From: Deltaproteobacteria bacterium
GTDB lineage: Bacteria; Myxococcota_A; UBA9160; SMWR01
Length of the DNA: 5,598 bases
Direction of reading: 5' to 3'
NCBI GenBank assembly: GCA_019313605.1
Contig: JAFDAW010000217.1
Location: 1 to 5,598 of the forward strand
Positions within the stretch are counted from its first letter, which is position 1. Every line of letters starts with the position of its first letter. The notes under the pieces are model-generated. The model searched no databases and was not told the DNA's origin. It worked only from the letters and a program-made list of their open reading frames with translations. A program made the position numbers and the translations under genes. Positions 1 to 5,589 of this stretch are shown here, in pieces.

Positions 1-881
1 TCGGTTAAAAAATTCAAATAGCTGACGTTGCGTAGCGTCTGGATCTTCTTGCTAAGCGTCTGACCGGGGAGATAATCTACAGATCCGCAAAATAACCTCA
101 CGCTTTCCTGTTTCGCCCGTTCATACAGGGGGGATCTTGCCATGTAGGCCTTGACCTGATCTCGATCGCCTTCCGGTGTCGCCAACTCGCTAGGAAGATT
201 TTGGTAACCATAGGCCCGATCAGGCTCGGGAACGCGACGATCGCCTGTCACAAGGCGATCCGTGCCGAAAGTCTCTTTGTCGAAAAAAATCCCGCCGCGC
301 AAATCCAGGGAGCGGTAAAGGTCGTGATCAAAGACCGTGTCTGCAAGGCTGACGTCGATACCCAGCTCTTTGAGTAGAGCAGCAGCTTCGGGTGGGTAGG
401 TCGACGGAGCCTCGATGAACTCCGTACCGCCAAGGTCGACTAGAGTTCGCCCCTCATACTGAAACTCGTTTCGTTTTGCATGCCCACCGAAATCATCATG
501 GTTGTCCAGTATCAGGATTTTCGCCTTTGGCCCTGCCTGCTTCCGGAAGAAGTAGGCTGCCGCAAGGCCGCTGATTCCACCTCCTACAACGACTAGGTCG
601 TAGCTCTCGTTGGTGTCTTCAACGTTTCCGAAGGCGCCCTGCGCGCCATCGCGAACTTGGTGGGCGACTTCGAAGGATCCAGGGTGACTTCCGCGCATCC
701 CGGTCAAGAGCGGAGGGTAGTGGTCTGCCGCCTTGTTGGTTGCGAACTCAGCAGGGCTCGCTGAAGCGATCAACCCTGGAGTCAGGAGGGATCCGGTTAC
801 GGCCAGGCTGGCTCCGCTTAGAAAGTCGCGCCGCGTAATCGGCCGGTTCATGCCCAAGTCATGATCATGCGATTTGCTCAA
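1..881 (-). CDS. Tat-exported FAD/NAD(P)-binding oxidoreductase, spermidine-dehydrogenase-like (N-terminal part, runs off left edge)
   Basis: The frame is open from a TTG at 881 to base 1 (293 codons); the C-terminal part is outside the window. TTG is chosen because GGAG lies 7 nt upstream of it (bases 889-892), whereas the in-frame ATG at 851 has no ribosome binding site. The N-terminus has a twin-arginine signal, ITRRDFLSG at residues 15-23, followed by a hydrophobic stretch and an Ala-rich cleavage region near 38-43, so the protein should be exported folded. The dinucleotide-binding fold follows a hydrophobic strand, with VVGGGISGLAAAYFF near 98-112 and ILDNHDDFGGHAKRNEF at 124-140, whose FGGHAKRNEF part is the usual second FAD-contact motif. 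From memory of the family, GLRGSHPGSFEVAH-type leaders and FFDKETFG (199-206) occur in roughly 600-residue proteins annotated as NAD(P)-binding or spermidine-dehydrogenase-like. The substrate is unknown. Repeat copy A lies upstream. No clear promoter is visible. Confidence 0.88.
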   Translation of the reverse strand, partial: MSKSHDHDLGMNRPITRRDFLSGASLAVTGSLLTPGLIASASPAEFATNKAADHYPPLLTGMRGSHPGSFEVAHQVRDGAQGAFGNVEDTNESYDLVVVGGGISGLAAAYFFRKQAGPKAKILILDNHDDFGGHAKRNEFQYEGRTLVDLGGTEFIEAPSTYPPEAAALLKELGIDVSLADTVFDHDLYRSLDLRGGIFFDKETFGTDRLVTGDRRVPEPDRAYGYQNLPSELATPEGDRDQVKAYMARSPLYERAKQESVRLFCGSVDYLPGQTLSKKIQTLRNVSYLNFLT

Positions 882-1143
882 AGCCTGTCTCCGCTTGTAG
901 GCAGATGCCCCTCGACGAATTAGCTCACTACCGGACTGGTTGCACGGTTGCGGCGCTCAGCGGCGGATTAATGCCCCTCCCCCAGTCGAAGGACAGCCCT
1001 TCCGCCCGTCATTGTACCGTTCCATGTATGGAGGCTGCTGTGGGGGATTCTGCTCAAAATGTGCCTAAATGCTCCACTCCTCGGGTCGCCTAACTCCGCA
1101 AGATCCCAAGAACAATAAAGAAACCCCGATCTCCCGGTCCACG
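882..1143. other. Non-coding stretch between the oxidoreductase gene and repeat copy A
   Basis: No convincing gene was found on either strand. Short open frames here have no recognisable protein sequence or good ribosome binding site. The stretch should hold the promoter of the leftward oxidoreductase gene, but no hexamer pair at 16-18 bp spacing stands out. A TACAAT on the minus strand near 1014-1019 lacks a matching -35. Two short motifs, GTGCCTAAATGC at 1061-1072 and GCCTAACTCCGCAAG at 1088-1102, recur in related form upstream of repeat copy B. Confidence 0.6.
889..892 (-). promoter_or_regulatory. Shine-Dalgarno GGAG that decides the TTG start
   Basis: On the minus strand GGAG sits 7 nt before the TTG at 881. 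It favours this rare start over the ATG ten codons later, which is preceded by CTTGGGC with no purine-rich motif at the right distance. Either start keeps the twin-arginine motif. Confidence 0.6.
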
Positions 1144-1237
1144 CTCATCACCAGGAGGTCGGGGGTTGCCGGCGACGCTACGCGTCGCAGTGGCCTTCGC
1201 AGCCGAAAGCTGCTCGCGAATCCCGCCCCCGCTACCA
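1144..1237 (+). repeat. Repeat copy A: tRNA-fMet-like 3' half with a 49-nt insert in the T-loop
   Basis: It reads CTCATCA (anticodon loop, 1144-1150), CCAGG (3' anticodon stem), AGGTC-type variable loop, GGGGG T-stem (1161-1165) and TT (1166-1167). A 49-nt insert follows (1168-1216), then CGAAT (rest of T-loop, 1217-1221), CCCGC (T-stem), CCCCGCT (acceptor, 1227-1233), A and CCA (1235-1237). Without the insert it is 45 nt, exactly the length from tRNA position 32 to 76. The insert contains a perfect 7-bp hairpin, GCGACGC-TAC-GCGTCGC (1172-1188), and a second imperfect hairpin (about 1187-1213). There is no 5' tRNA half: the upstream sequence does not pair with the anticodon stem. Bases 1154-1207 match copy B (5468-5521) at every position. 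The copy differs from a true initiator tRNA in the anticodon arm (CTCATCA CCAGG), so it is a degenerate, non-functional derivative. It could be an attachment-site remnant or a dispersed repeat. Confidence 0.85.
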
Positions 1238-1247
1238 CTTAAACGAA

Positions 1248-1286
1248 GCGCCCGGGGACGCGAGGACCTCGGGCGCATATTCATTT
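1248..1286 (+). terminator. Terminator-like hairpin just after repeat copy A
   Basis: A 10-bp stem, GCGCCCGGGG (1248-1257) with CCTCGGGCGC (1267-1276), contains one G-T wobble and has a 9-nt loop. It is followed by ATATTCATTT, a T-rich but imperfect tail. It lies 10 nt after the CCA of copy A, the position of a tRNA gene terminator. Its sequence is unrelated to the terminator behind copy B. Confidence 0.55.
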
Positions 1287-1384
1287 GGCCTCACTGCAAG
1301 AACAGCCACTGCGAATCGTTCAAGTAAAACTGCCCGATATACTCGCTGCACTCGAGCTGGAGCTACGATAAACGGCGGACAGCA

Positions 1385-1720
1385 TTGTCCCCGAAATACA
1401 TTCTGACCTCAGCCGGCGCGGAGGCAGATTTGGTATTCGAGTCGGAGATGCGAGTCCATTCCAGCTTGTTGGCCAACGGTGAACACATCCAGCTCATTTG
1501 GGTGAAGTTCGACCCTGACGGCAACTATCCGATCCATTCGCACCCCCACGAGCAGATCAGCTTCATGCGACAAGAGCGAATGCGCCTCACGGTGGGCGAC
1601 GAAGTCGAAGAGATCAGACCGGGGGACATTTAGTATGTCCCGGCCAACGTGTTGCATGGCGGCGAACTGCTGGGCGAAGACCCAGTCGTCTTCGTCGACA
1701 TCTACGCACCGCCGAGCGCC
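1385..1720 (+). pseudogene. Single-domain cupin gene, inactivated by an in-frame TAG
   Basis: Translation from a TTG at 1385 gives a small cupin of about 112 residues. Motif 1 is GNYPIHSHPHEQISF (residues 46-60), with metal-ligand candidates H51, H53 or H55, and E56. Motif 2 is GDI*YVPANVLHGGE (residues 80-94), with H91. The stop TAG at 1631-1633 falls where relatives normally have Trp (GDIWYVP), which fits one G-to-A change. Residue 64 is Glu where relatives usually carry Gly (LQGRMRL), another change explained by G-to-A. After VDIYAPPSA (ending about 1720) the frame runs on without family-like sequence, so the original C-terminus and stop appear lost where it meets the opposing gene. The start is uncertain, since the ribosome binding site is weak; a TATACT at 1338-1343 is a possible -10. 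The role of the intact ancestor is unknown; such cupins often bind metal and small molecules. A sequencing error at the TAG is the main alternative. Confidence 0.75.
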
Positions 1721-1766
1721 GGCACAAGGCCGCGAGCGACCCTGCGCGAGCCAACAAAAGCTGATG

Positions 1767-4700
1767 CTACTGGATACCTCTGCCCGGTGACCACGGTACG
1801 CCGGCAGCGTCCAATGCAACCTTCAGCCTGGCGTACTCGTCGTCGACGAGGTTCGATAGCTGTCGCGAAACGTCGTCGTAAAGATCCCTCCCGATACGCA
1901 GCGACTCCCGCTGTAACGGCGTCGGGCCGTAAGCGCTCGTCGGTGCGAAGCGCGCATGGAATGTGCGTTCCGCCACGGTCATCTCGTCCACTTCGTAGAA
2001 CGGATCACGTATTTCGCTGTTGGTCAGGCGGTCGCGTTCTGCTTGAACGCGTTGCTGAATCGAGTTCGCGGTTTCGTACAACGATGGATCGGCTGTCGAA
2101 GACAACAACGACTCCTTGGCAGCCTTGAGTTCGCCGACAATTACATTGATCGTCTTGATCGTGCCTTCCGTGGCGCGCGCCAGCTCGTGTACCTGGTTGT
2201 CGAATGCGACGCGTTGCTCCTGCGAGCTGCCCGGCAGTGTCGGCTCGCGAATGGACACGACGTCGAAGGACTGTGACTGCCCGAGGTCCGTTTGGTCGCC
2301 GTCGATGCGCTTAAACATCGACACGGTGAACTGGCCCGGCGCGACGAGCACTCCGGCACCCGACGGAAAGTCATCCCCGCGCTCCTCCTCGGGCACCCAC
2401 GCGTTGACGGGGGGATAGCGCAAGTCCCAGGCGACGCGATGGAAGCCTGATTTAGCCGGAGCCTCGACGTGACGAACCACGCTGCCGACCGCATCACGAA
2501 CCGTAAACACGATTGCCGGCTCATCTTCAAGTGATTCGCTGATGATGCGATCCCAGGTCGCGAACTCGACGCTCTCGTTTTCAGCTTCGCGTTCCTTCTC
2601 TTTTTCGCGCCGCGCGTCCTTGCTCGAATGCAGCGACTCTGCAAGGTAATAGGTGAATACCGCACCGAACGGCGGGTTTGGTGCCGCGAAGAAATCGTCA
2701 CCCTGGCTGCCGGTGCAACCTTCGTCCATGCAGCCCAGTGGGCGCTTCGGGATATACCAGCGTGTCTTGCGTACCGGGAATAACACGGACTCGTTCTTCA
2801 GCATGTCTTCGGTGACGTCGCGCAGCGGCGAGTAATTGTCGAGCACGTAGAAACTGCGTCCGAACGTCGCGCCGACGAGGTCGTTCTCCCGTGTCTGAAT
2901 CACGAGGTCGCGGAACGGGATGTTCGGCGAGCCGCCCTTCAGCTTGGTCCAAGTGCCACCACCGTTGACTGTGAAGAACACGCCGAACTCGGTGCCGAGG
3001 AACAACAGTCCCGGTTTCTCATGATCTTGCACAACACGCCAGAGGATATGCCGCTCAGGTAAGTTGCCCGCGATGCTCTTCCAGGACTTGCCGCGATTCG
3101 TACTCTTGAGGATGTAGGGTGAGAAGTCGCCGCTCTTGTGGTGGTCCACGACGACGAAAACAGTATTGGGGTCGTGCAGATCCGCCTTGATGTCGTTGAC
3201 GAAGAATCGATCCGGCACGCCCGGCAGCTTGTCGATGCGGCGCCAGGTCCGGCCACTGTCCTCGGTGACCTGGATCAGGCCGTCATCGGTTCCGACATAA
3301 ATCAGTCCCGGAACCAACGGCGACTCCGACAGGTTGACGATCGTGTTGAACATGGACATCGCGTACACGTCCCACGGCGCGTCGTAGCTCCATGTACGGC
3401 CCATCACCGGCTGGCGCACCCTGTCTTCGTTGCGTGTCAGGTCGCCGCTGATCGGTTCCCAGGAATCACCGTAATCGGTGCTCTTCCAGACTCGCTGCGT
3501 ACCGAAGTAAAGCATCTTCGAATCGTGCGGGCTGATGAGTATCGGCGCATCCCAGTTATACCGTTCCGGCGGCTCGCCTTCACCGGCCTGCGGGCGGATG
3601 TACACGGATTCGCCGGTCTTGCGGTCGTAGCGCGTCAGGGTTCCTTGTTGCCACTCGGCGTAAATGATGTCGGGGTTGTTCGGGTCCACGGCCGATTGGT
3701 GCCCGTCGCCGAACAGAGTGACGAACCAGTCGGAGTGCCGGATGCCGACATTGTTGTCCGTGCGTGACGGCCCGCCGTAGCTGTTGTTGTCCTGTGTTCC
3801 GCCGTAGACGTTATAGAAAGGCTCGTCATAGTCGATAGCGACTTTATAGAACTGCGTGATCGGCATGTTGTTGATGAAGCGCCAGGTCTTGCCGAGGTCG
3901 AAGGTCTCGTAGAGACCACCGTCATTCCCGACCAGGATGTAATCCTCATCTTTCGTGTCAAACGCCATCGCGTGGTGATCGACGTGCTTGGTCTCGTGAT
4001 CGAGTTCTTGCATCGTTTTGCCACCGTCCTCGGTGACATGGAGGTTGACGTCGGCATGGTAGACGCGATCGAACTGGTGCGGGCTGGCCCAGAGCTCGTT
4101 GTAGTAATGCGGTCCCGTGCCACCGGCCGCGAATTCGGCGCCCTTCGCCCAGCTGTCGCCGCCGTCTTCGGAGCGGAACATGGCACCCGTGCGGTTCGCG
4201 AGCTCGATCGTCGCGTAGAGGACGTCGGAGTTATGTGGCGAGATCGCGAGGCCGATCTTGCCCTTCACTTCCTCGGGCAGGCCTTCCGTCAGCTCGCGCC
4301 AGGTCTCGCCGCCGTCTTCCGACTTGTGGATGCTCGTCGCCGGACCACCGTCCATGAGTACCGCAACGTTCCGGAAGCGCTGCCACACGACGGCGTACAT
4401 GACGTCGGGGTTGCGCGGATCCATGAACACTTCGGAGACGCCCGTGTAGCGGTCATCGATCTCCGAGTTACCGTGCCCGTCGCCAAGTACCTTCCGCCAG
4501 TTCTCGCCGCCATCGGTTGTCTTGTAGAGCCCGCGATTGCCACCAGCGGACCAGAGCGGGCCCTGTGACGCGACGAAGACGACGCTCGAGTCGCGCGGGT
4601 CGATCTGGATCATGCCGATGTGCTCGGAGTTTTCGAGCCCCATGTTCTCCCAGTTCTGACCCGCGTCGCGGCTGCGGTAAACGCCAGCGCCATAACCGAC

Positions 4701-5060
4701 GTGGCGGCCGCTGACGTTCTCGCCCGTGCCGACCCAGATCGTGCTCGAATCATTGGGATCGACGATCACGGAGCCGATGGAGTAGGCGTCTTCGTCCTCG
4801 AAGATCGCTTGCCAGGTTGTACCCCTGTTCGTCGTCTTCCAGACGCCGCCGCTGCCGACGCCGACGTACCAGGTGCTTTGATCATTAGGGTCGATCGCGA
4901 TGTCGGCAATACGTCCCGACATGAAAGCCGGCCCGATGCTACGCATCTCGAGGCCCTTGAAGGTCTGCTCGTTGAACCCCGGGTCGACTTTCTCTTCGTC
5001 ATTCGCAACGACAGCAGTGGGCAGGCAGGCGAGTACAGCGATTAGCGTGAGTCGCTTCAT
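1767..5060 (-). CDS. Secreted sortilin/VPS10-like BNR (Asp-box) beta-propeller protein
   Basis: This complete 1097-residue protein begins with a Sec signal peptide (basic MKR, hydrophobic core 4-18, likely cleavage after AVVA at residue 19). Residues about 35-740 form beta-propeller blades with some eleven Asp-box motifs (S/T-x-D/N-x-G-x-x-W type): near 76, 130, 181, 247, 297, 343 (ending TM, not TW), 386, 527, 599, 653 and 697. This is the pattern of bacterial proteins annotated as VPS10/sortilin-type or 'BNR-repeat glycosyl hydrolase'. A Cys pair (C777, C782) could form a disulfide. A highly charged linker spans 812-829. A beta-rich segment near 848-935 (VFTVRDAVGSVVRHV, then FHRVAWDLRYP) resembles an Ig/FlgD-like module. 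The C-terminus (945-1083) is helical. No catalytic residues can be assigned; peptide or protein binding in the periplasm or outside the cell is an inference. The length is usual for the family. The start lies inside a 17-bp tandem duplication. No terminator is visible after the stop. Confidence 0.93.
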   Translation of the reverse strand: MKRLTLIAVLACLPTAVVANDEEKVDPGFNEQTFKGLEMRSIGPAFMSGRIADIAIDPNDQSTWYVGVGSGGVWKTTNRGTTWQAIFEDEDAYSIGSVIVDPNDSSTIWVGTGENVSGRHVGYGAGVYRSRDAGQNWENMGLENSEHIGMIQIDPRDSSVVFVASQGPLWSAGGNRGLYKTTDGGENWRKVLGDGHGNSEIDDRYTGVSEVFMDPRNPDVMYAVVWQRFRNVAVLMDGGPATSIHKSEDGGETWRELTEGLPEEVKGKIGLAISPHNSDVLYATIELANRTGAMFRSEDGGDSWAKGAEFAAGGTGPHYYNELWASPHQFDRVYHADVNLHVTEDGGKTMQELDHETKHVDHHAMAFDTKDEDYILVGNDGGLYETFDLGKTWRFINNMPITQFYKVAIDYDEPFYNVYGGTQDNNSYGGPSRTDNNVGIRHSDWFVTLFGDGHQSAVDPNNPDIIYAEWQQGTLTRYDRKTGESVYIRPQAGEGEPPERYNWDAPILISPHDSKMLYFGTQRVWKSTDYGDSWEPISGDLTRNEDRVRQPVMGRTWSYDAPWDVYAMSMFNTIVNLSESPLVPGLIYVGTDDGLIQVTEDSGRTWRRIDKLPGVPDRFFVNDIKADLHDPNTVFVVVDHHKSGDFSPYILKSTNRGKSWKSIAGNLPERHILWRVVQDHEKPGLLFLGTEFGVFFTVNGGGTWTKLKGGSPNIPFRDLVIQTRENDLVGATFGRSFYVLDNYSPLRDVTEDMLKNESVLFPVRKTRWYIPKRPLGCMDEGCTGSQGDDFFAAPNPPFGAVFTYYLAESLHSSKDARREKEKEREAENESVEFATWDRIISESLEDEPAIVFTVRDAVGSVVRHVEAPAKSGFHRVAWDLRYPPVNAWVPEEERGDDFPSGAGVLVAPGQFTVSMFKRIDGDQTDLGQSQSFDVVSIREPTLPGSSQEQRVAFDNQVHELARATEGTIKTINVIVGELKAAKESLLSSTADPSLYETANSIQQRVQAERDRLTNSEIRDPFYEVDEMTVAERTFHARFAPTSAYGPTPLQRESLRIGRDLYDDVSRQLSNLVDDEYARLKVALDAAGVPWSPGRGIQ

Positions 5061-5087
5061 GATGATTTCAGCTTCATGATGATTTCA
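5054..5087. repeat. Perfect 17-bp tandem duplication spanning the VPS10-gene start codon
   Basis: On the minus strand TGAAATCATCATGAAGC occurs twice in a row (5087-5071 and 5070-5054) with no mismatch. Each copy contains an ATG. The second copy supplies the start of the 1097-residue protein; the first copy lies beside the only ribosome-binding-like sequence. The lack of divergence suggests a recent slippage or repair event. Confidence 0.95.
5057..5077 (-). CDS. Six-codon upstream mini-ORF (MKLKSS) overlapping the VPS10 start by ATGA
   Basis: From the ATG at 5077 the reading is MKLKSS and then TGA (5059-5057). Its stop overlaps the start of the long gene in the sequence ATGA. The upstream ATG has GGTGA 7 nt before it, while the downstream true start has no such motif of its own. 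A ribosome could therefore initiate on the mini-ORF and re-initiate at the overlap (translational coupling). The peptide itself is probably a by-product of the 17-bp duplication rather than a functional product. Translation is inferred, not shown. Confidence 0.35.
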   Translation of the reverse strand: MKLKSS

Positions 5088-5093
5088 CCCTTT
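5083..5093 (-). promoter_or_regulatory. Ribosome binding site upstream of the duplicated start
   Basis: The minus strand reads AAAGGGTGA just before AATCATC-ATG. GGTGA is complementary to the 16S rRNA 3' end and sits 7 nt from the first ATG (5077). It is 24 nt from the ATG at 5060 that starts the long protein, too far for direct use. Before the duplication it would have served the long gene directly. Confidence 0.55.
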
Positions 5094-5135
5094 GTGGGAG
5101 GCTCTCGTATCGGAGCGCCGTGTTATTTGGGTGTC

Positions 5136-5162
5136 ATTCTATCGGTTTTGTCACGGCTGCAA
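5136..5162 (-). promoter_or_regulatory. Weak candidate promoter for the VPS10-like gene
   Basis: On the minus strand TAGAAT (5141-5136) is one base from the -10 consensus. A poor -35 candidate, TTGCAG (5162-5157), lies only 15 bp upstream. The position, about 60-75 nt before the ribosome binding site and start, is reasonable, but the -35 match and spacing are weak, so this is only a candidate. Confidence 0.22.
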
Positions 5163-5264
5163 TATCGGGCCCATGTCCTCGAGGATGGCATAACCGCTCT
5201 CAAAAGCGGGTCTGTCGGCAAGACCGAGATACCAGCGGAGCACGTTCGGGTGCTCCCCGTCAGC
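5151..5264 (-). pseudogene. C-terminal remnant of a glutathione S-transferase gene
   Basis: The minus strand encodes HPNVLRWYLGLADRPAFESG (5252-5193) followed by about 13 more residues to a TGA at 5153-5151. The pattern PNVxRWYxxxADRPAxxxGY is the typical end of the all-alpha C-terminal domain of glutathione S-transferases. Upstream in the same frame the sequence (VSSINPLKGPN) no longer looks like the family, and the thioredoxin-like N-terminal domain is absent, so only about 35 residues survive. It lies directly upstream of the VPS10-like gene and may overlap its promoter. It is probably debris of a gene cut by the rearrangement that placed the repeat-bounded unit here. The identification rests on a short motif. 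Confidence 0.55.
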
Positions 5265-5457
5265 TGAGTTTGGACCCTTCAGTGGGTTGATTGAAGAGAC
5301 ACTTCCGCAGCCCGAGAGGAGGAATCCCAGCCCCATTGGAGGTGGGGTCACTCTGGGGTCACTTCGGCACAAATAACCCCATCCAGCCCCAGTGCCTAAA
5401 TGCCGCAAGTCTCTAACTCTATGTAGTTTCATTGGTTTTCGGGAACACGGAAACTTT
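5265..5457. other. Non-coding stretch before repeat copy B
   Basis: No gene is recognised. The stretch contains the tandem TGGGGTCACT motif (5343-5364) and GTGCCTAAATGCCGCAAG (5392-5409), parts of which recur upstream of repeat copy A. The sequence immediately before 5458 (GGAAACTTT) does not pair with the CCCGG of copy B, confirming that the 5' half of the tRNA is absent. Confidence 0.6.
5343..5364 (+). repeat. Tandem 11-bp repeat TGGGGTCACT(C/T) x2
   Basis: TGGGGTCACTC (5343-5353) is followed at once by TGGGGTCACTT (5354-5364). The 11-bp period is about one helical turn, so a protein could bind both copies on the same DNA face. It lies about 95 bp before repeat copy B. Short direct repeats beside tRNA-type attachment sites can be integrase arm-binding sites; that role here is an inference. 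Confidence 0.7.
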
Positions 5458-5546
5458 CTCATAACCCGGAGGTCGGGGGTTGCCGGCGACGCTACGCGTC
5501 GCAGTGGCCTTCGCAGCCGAAGACTGCTCGCGCCCCCCCGCTACCA
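5458..5546 (+). repeat. Repeat copy B: tRNA-fMet-like 3' half with the same T-loop insert
   Basis: It begins with CTCATAA (5458-5464), an anticodon loop with CAT anticodon, then CCCGG, whose CCC is the initiator-tRNA hallmark of the anticodon stem. AGGTC, GGGGG (5475-5479) and TT follow, then the insert (5482-5530), then CG, CCCCCCCGCT, A and CCA (5544-5546). The CCCCGCT acceptor strand would leave C1-T72 unpaired, as expected of an initiator. Compared with copy A, five bases around the AAT of the T-loop and the T-stem are deleted. The second insert hairpin pairs better than in A: GCAGT with ACTGC and CTTCG with CGAAG, with a GGC bulge and CAGC loop (5501-5527). The 5' half is missing, so it is not a functional tRNA. 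It is oriented as copy A. Confidence 0.85.
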
Positions 5547-5552
5547 CTCAAT

Positions 5553-5589
5553 CCCTCGGAATCGAAAGGTTCCGGGGGGTTCTTGTTTC
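5553..5589 (+). terminator. Rho-independent terminator after repeat copy B
   Basis: An 11-bp stem, CCCTCGGAATC (5553-5563) with GGTTCCGGGGG (5568-5578), includes two G-T wobbles and is closed by a GAAA tetraloop. It is followed by GTTCTTGTTT. It starts 7 nt after the CCA of copy B, where a tRNA gene would end its transcript. Confidence 0.75.

Noticed and set aside
239..260. Perfect 8-bp inverted repeat GATCGCCT-N6-AGGCGATC
   Set aside because: It lies inside the oxidoreductase coding frame, has no T-tract and no second copy of the full structure, so it is probably incidental.
1021..1032. Small palindrome TCCAT-GT-ATGGA as a possible operator
   Set aside because: The arms are only 5 bp, there is no associated promoter and no second copy; chance is likely.
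905..1093. Open frame of 62 codons on the plus strand
   Set aside because: It has no recognisable domain and no convincing ribosome binding site, and it overlaps the leader of the oxidoreductase gene and spacer sequence.
1144..1237. Functional initiator tRNA gene
   Set aside because: The 5' half is missing in both copies, the T-loop is interrupted, and the anticodon stem of copy A is degraded.
1409..1819. Long minus-strand frame opposite the cupin gene
   Set aside because: It is an antisense shadow: the plus frame carries the cupin motifs, while the minus translation is Arg-rich without family features.
3138..3767. Long plus-strand frame (209 codons) opposite the VPS10-like gene
   Set aside because: It is an antisense shadow of a high-GC coding sequence; the minus-strand frame has the Asp-box repeats and signal peptide.
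5438..5460. Sigma-54 type -24/-12 promoter (GGAACACGGAAACTTTC)
   Set aside because: The GG and GC doublets are not at the required spacing and the -12 GC is absent.
5151..5462. Intact 103-residue minus-strand protein
   Set aside because: Only the last 35 residues or so look like protein (glutathione S-transferase tail); the rest has no family-like sequence.
1144..5546. Integron attC sites
   Set aside because: No paired RYYYAAC and GTTRRRY core sites were found around the hairpins; the fold belongs to a tRNA 3' half plus insert.
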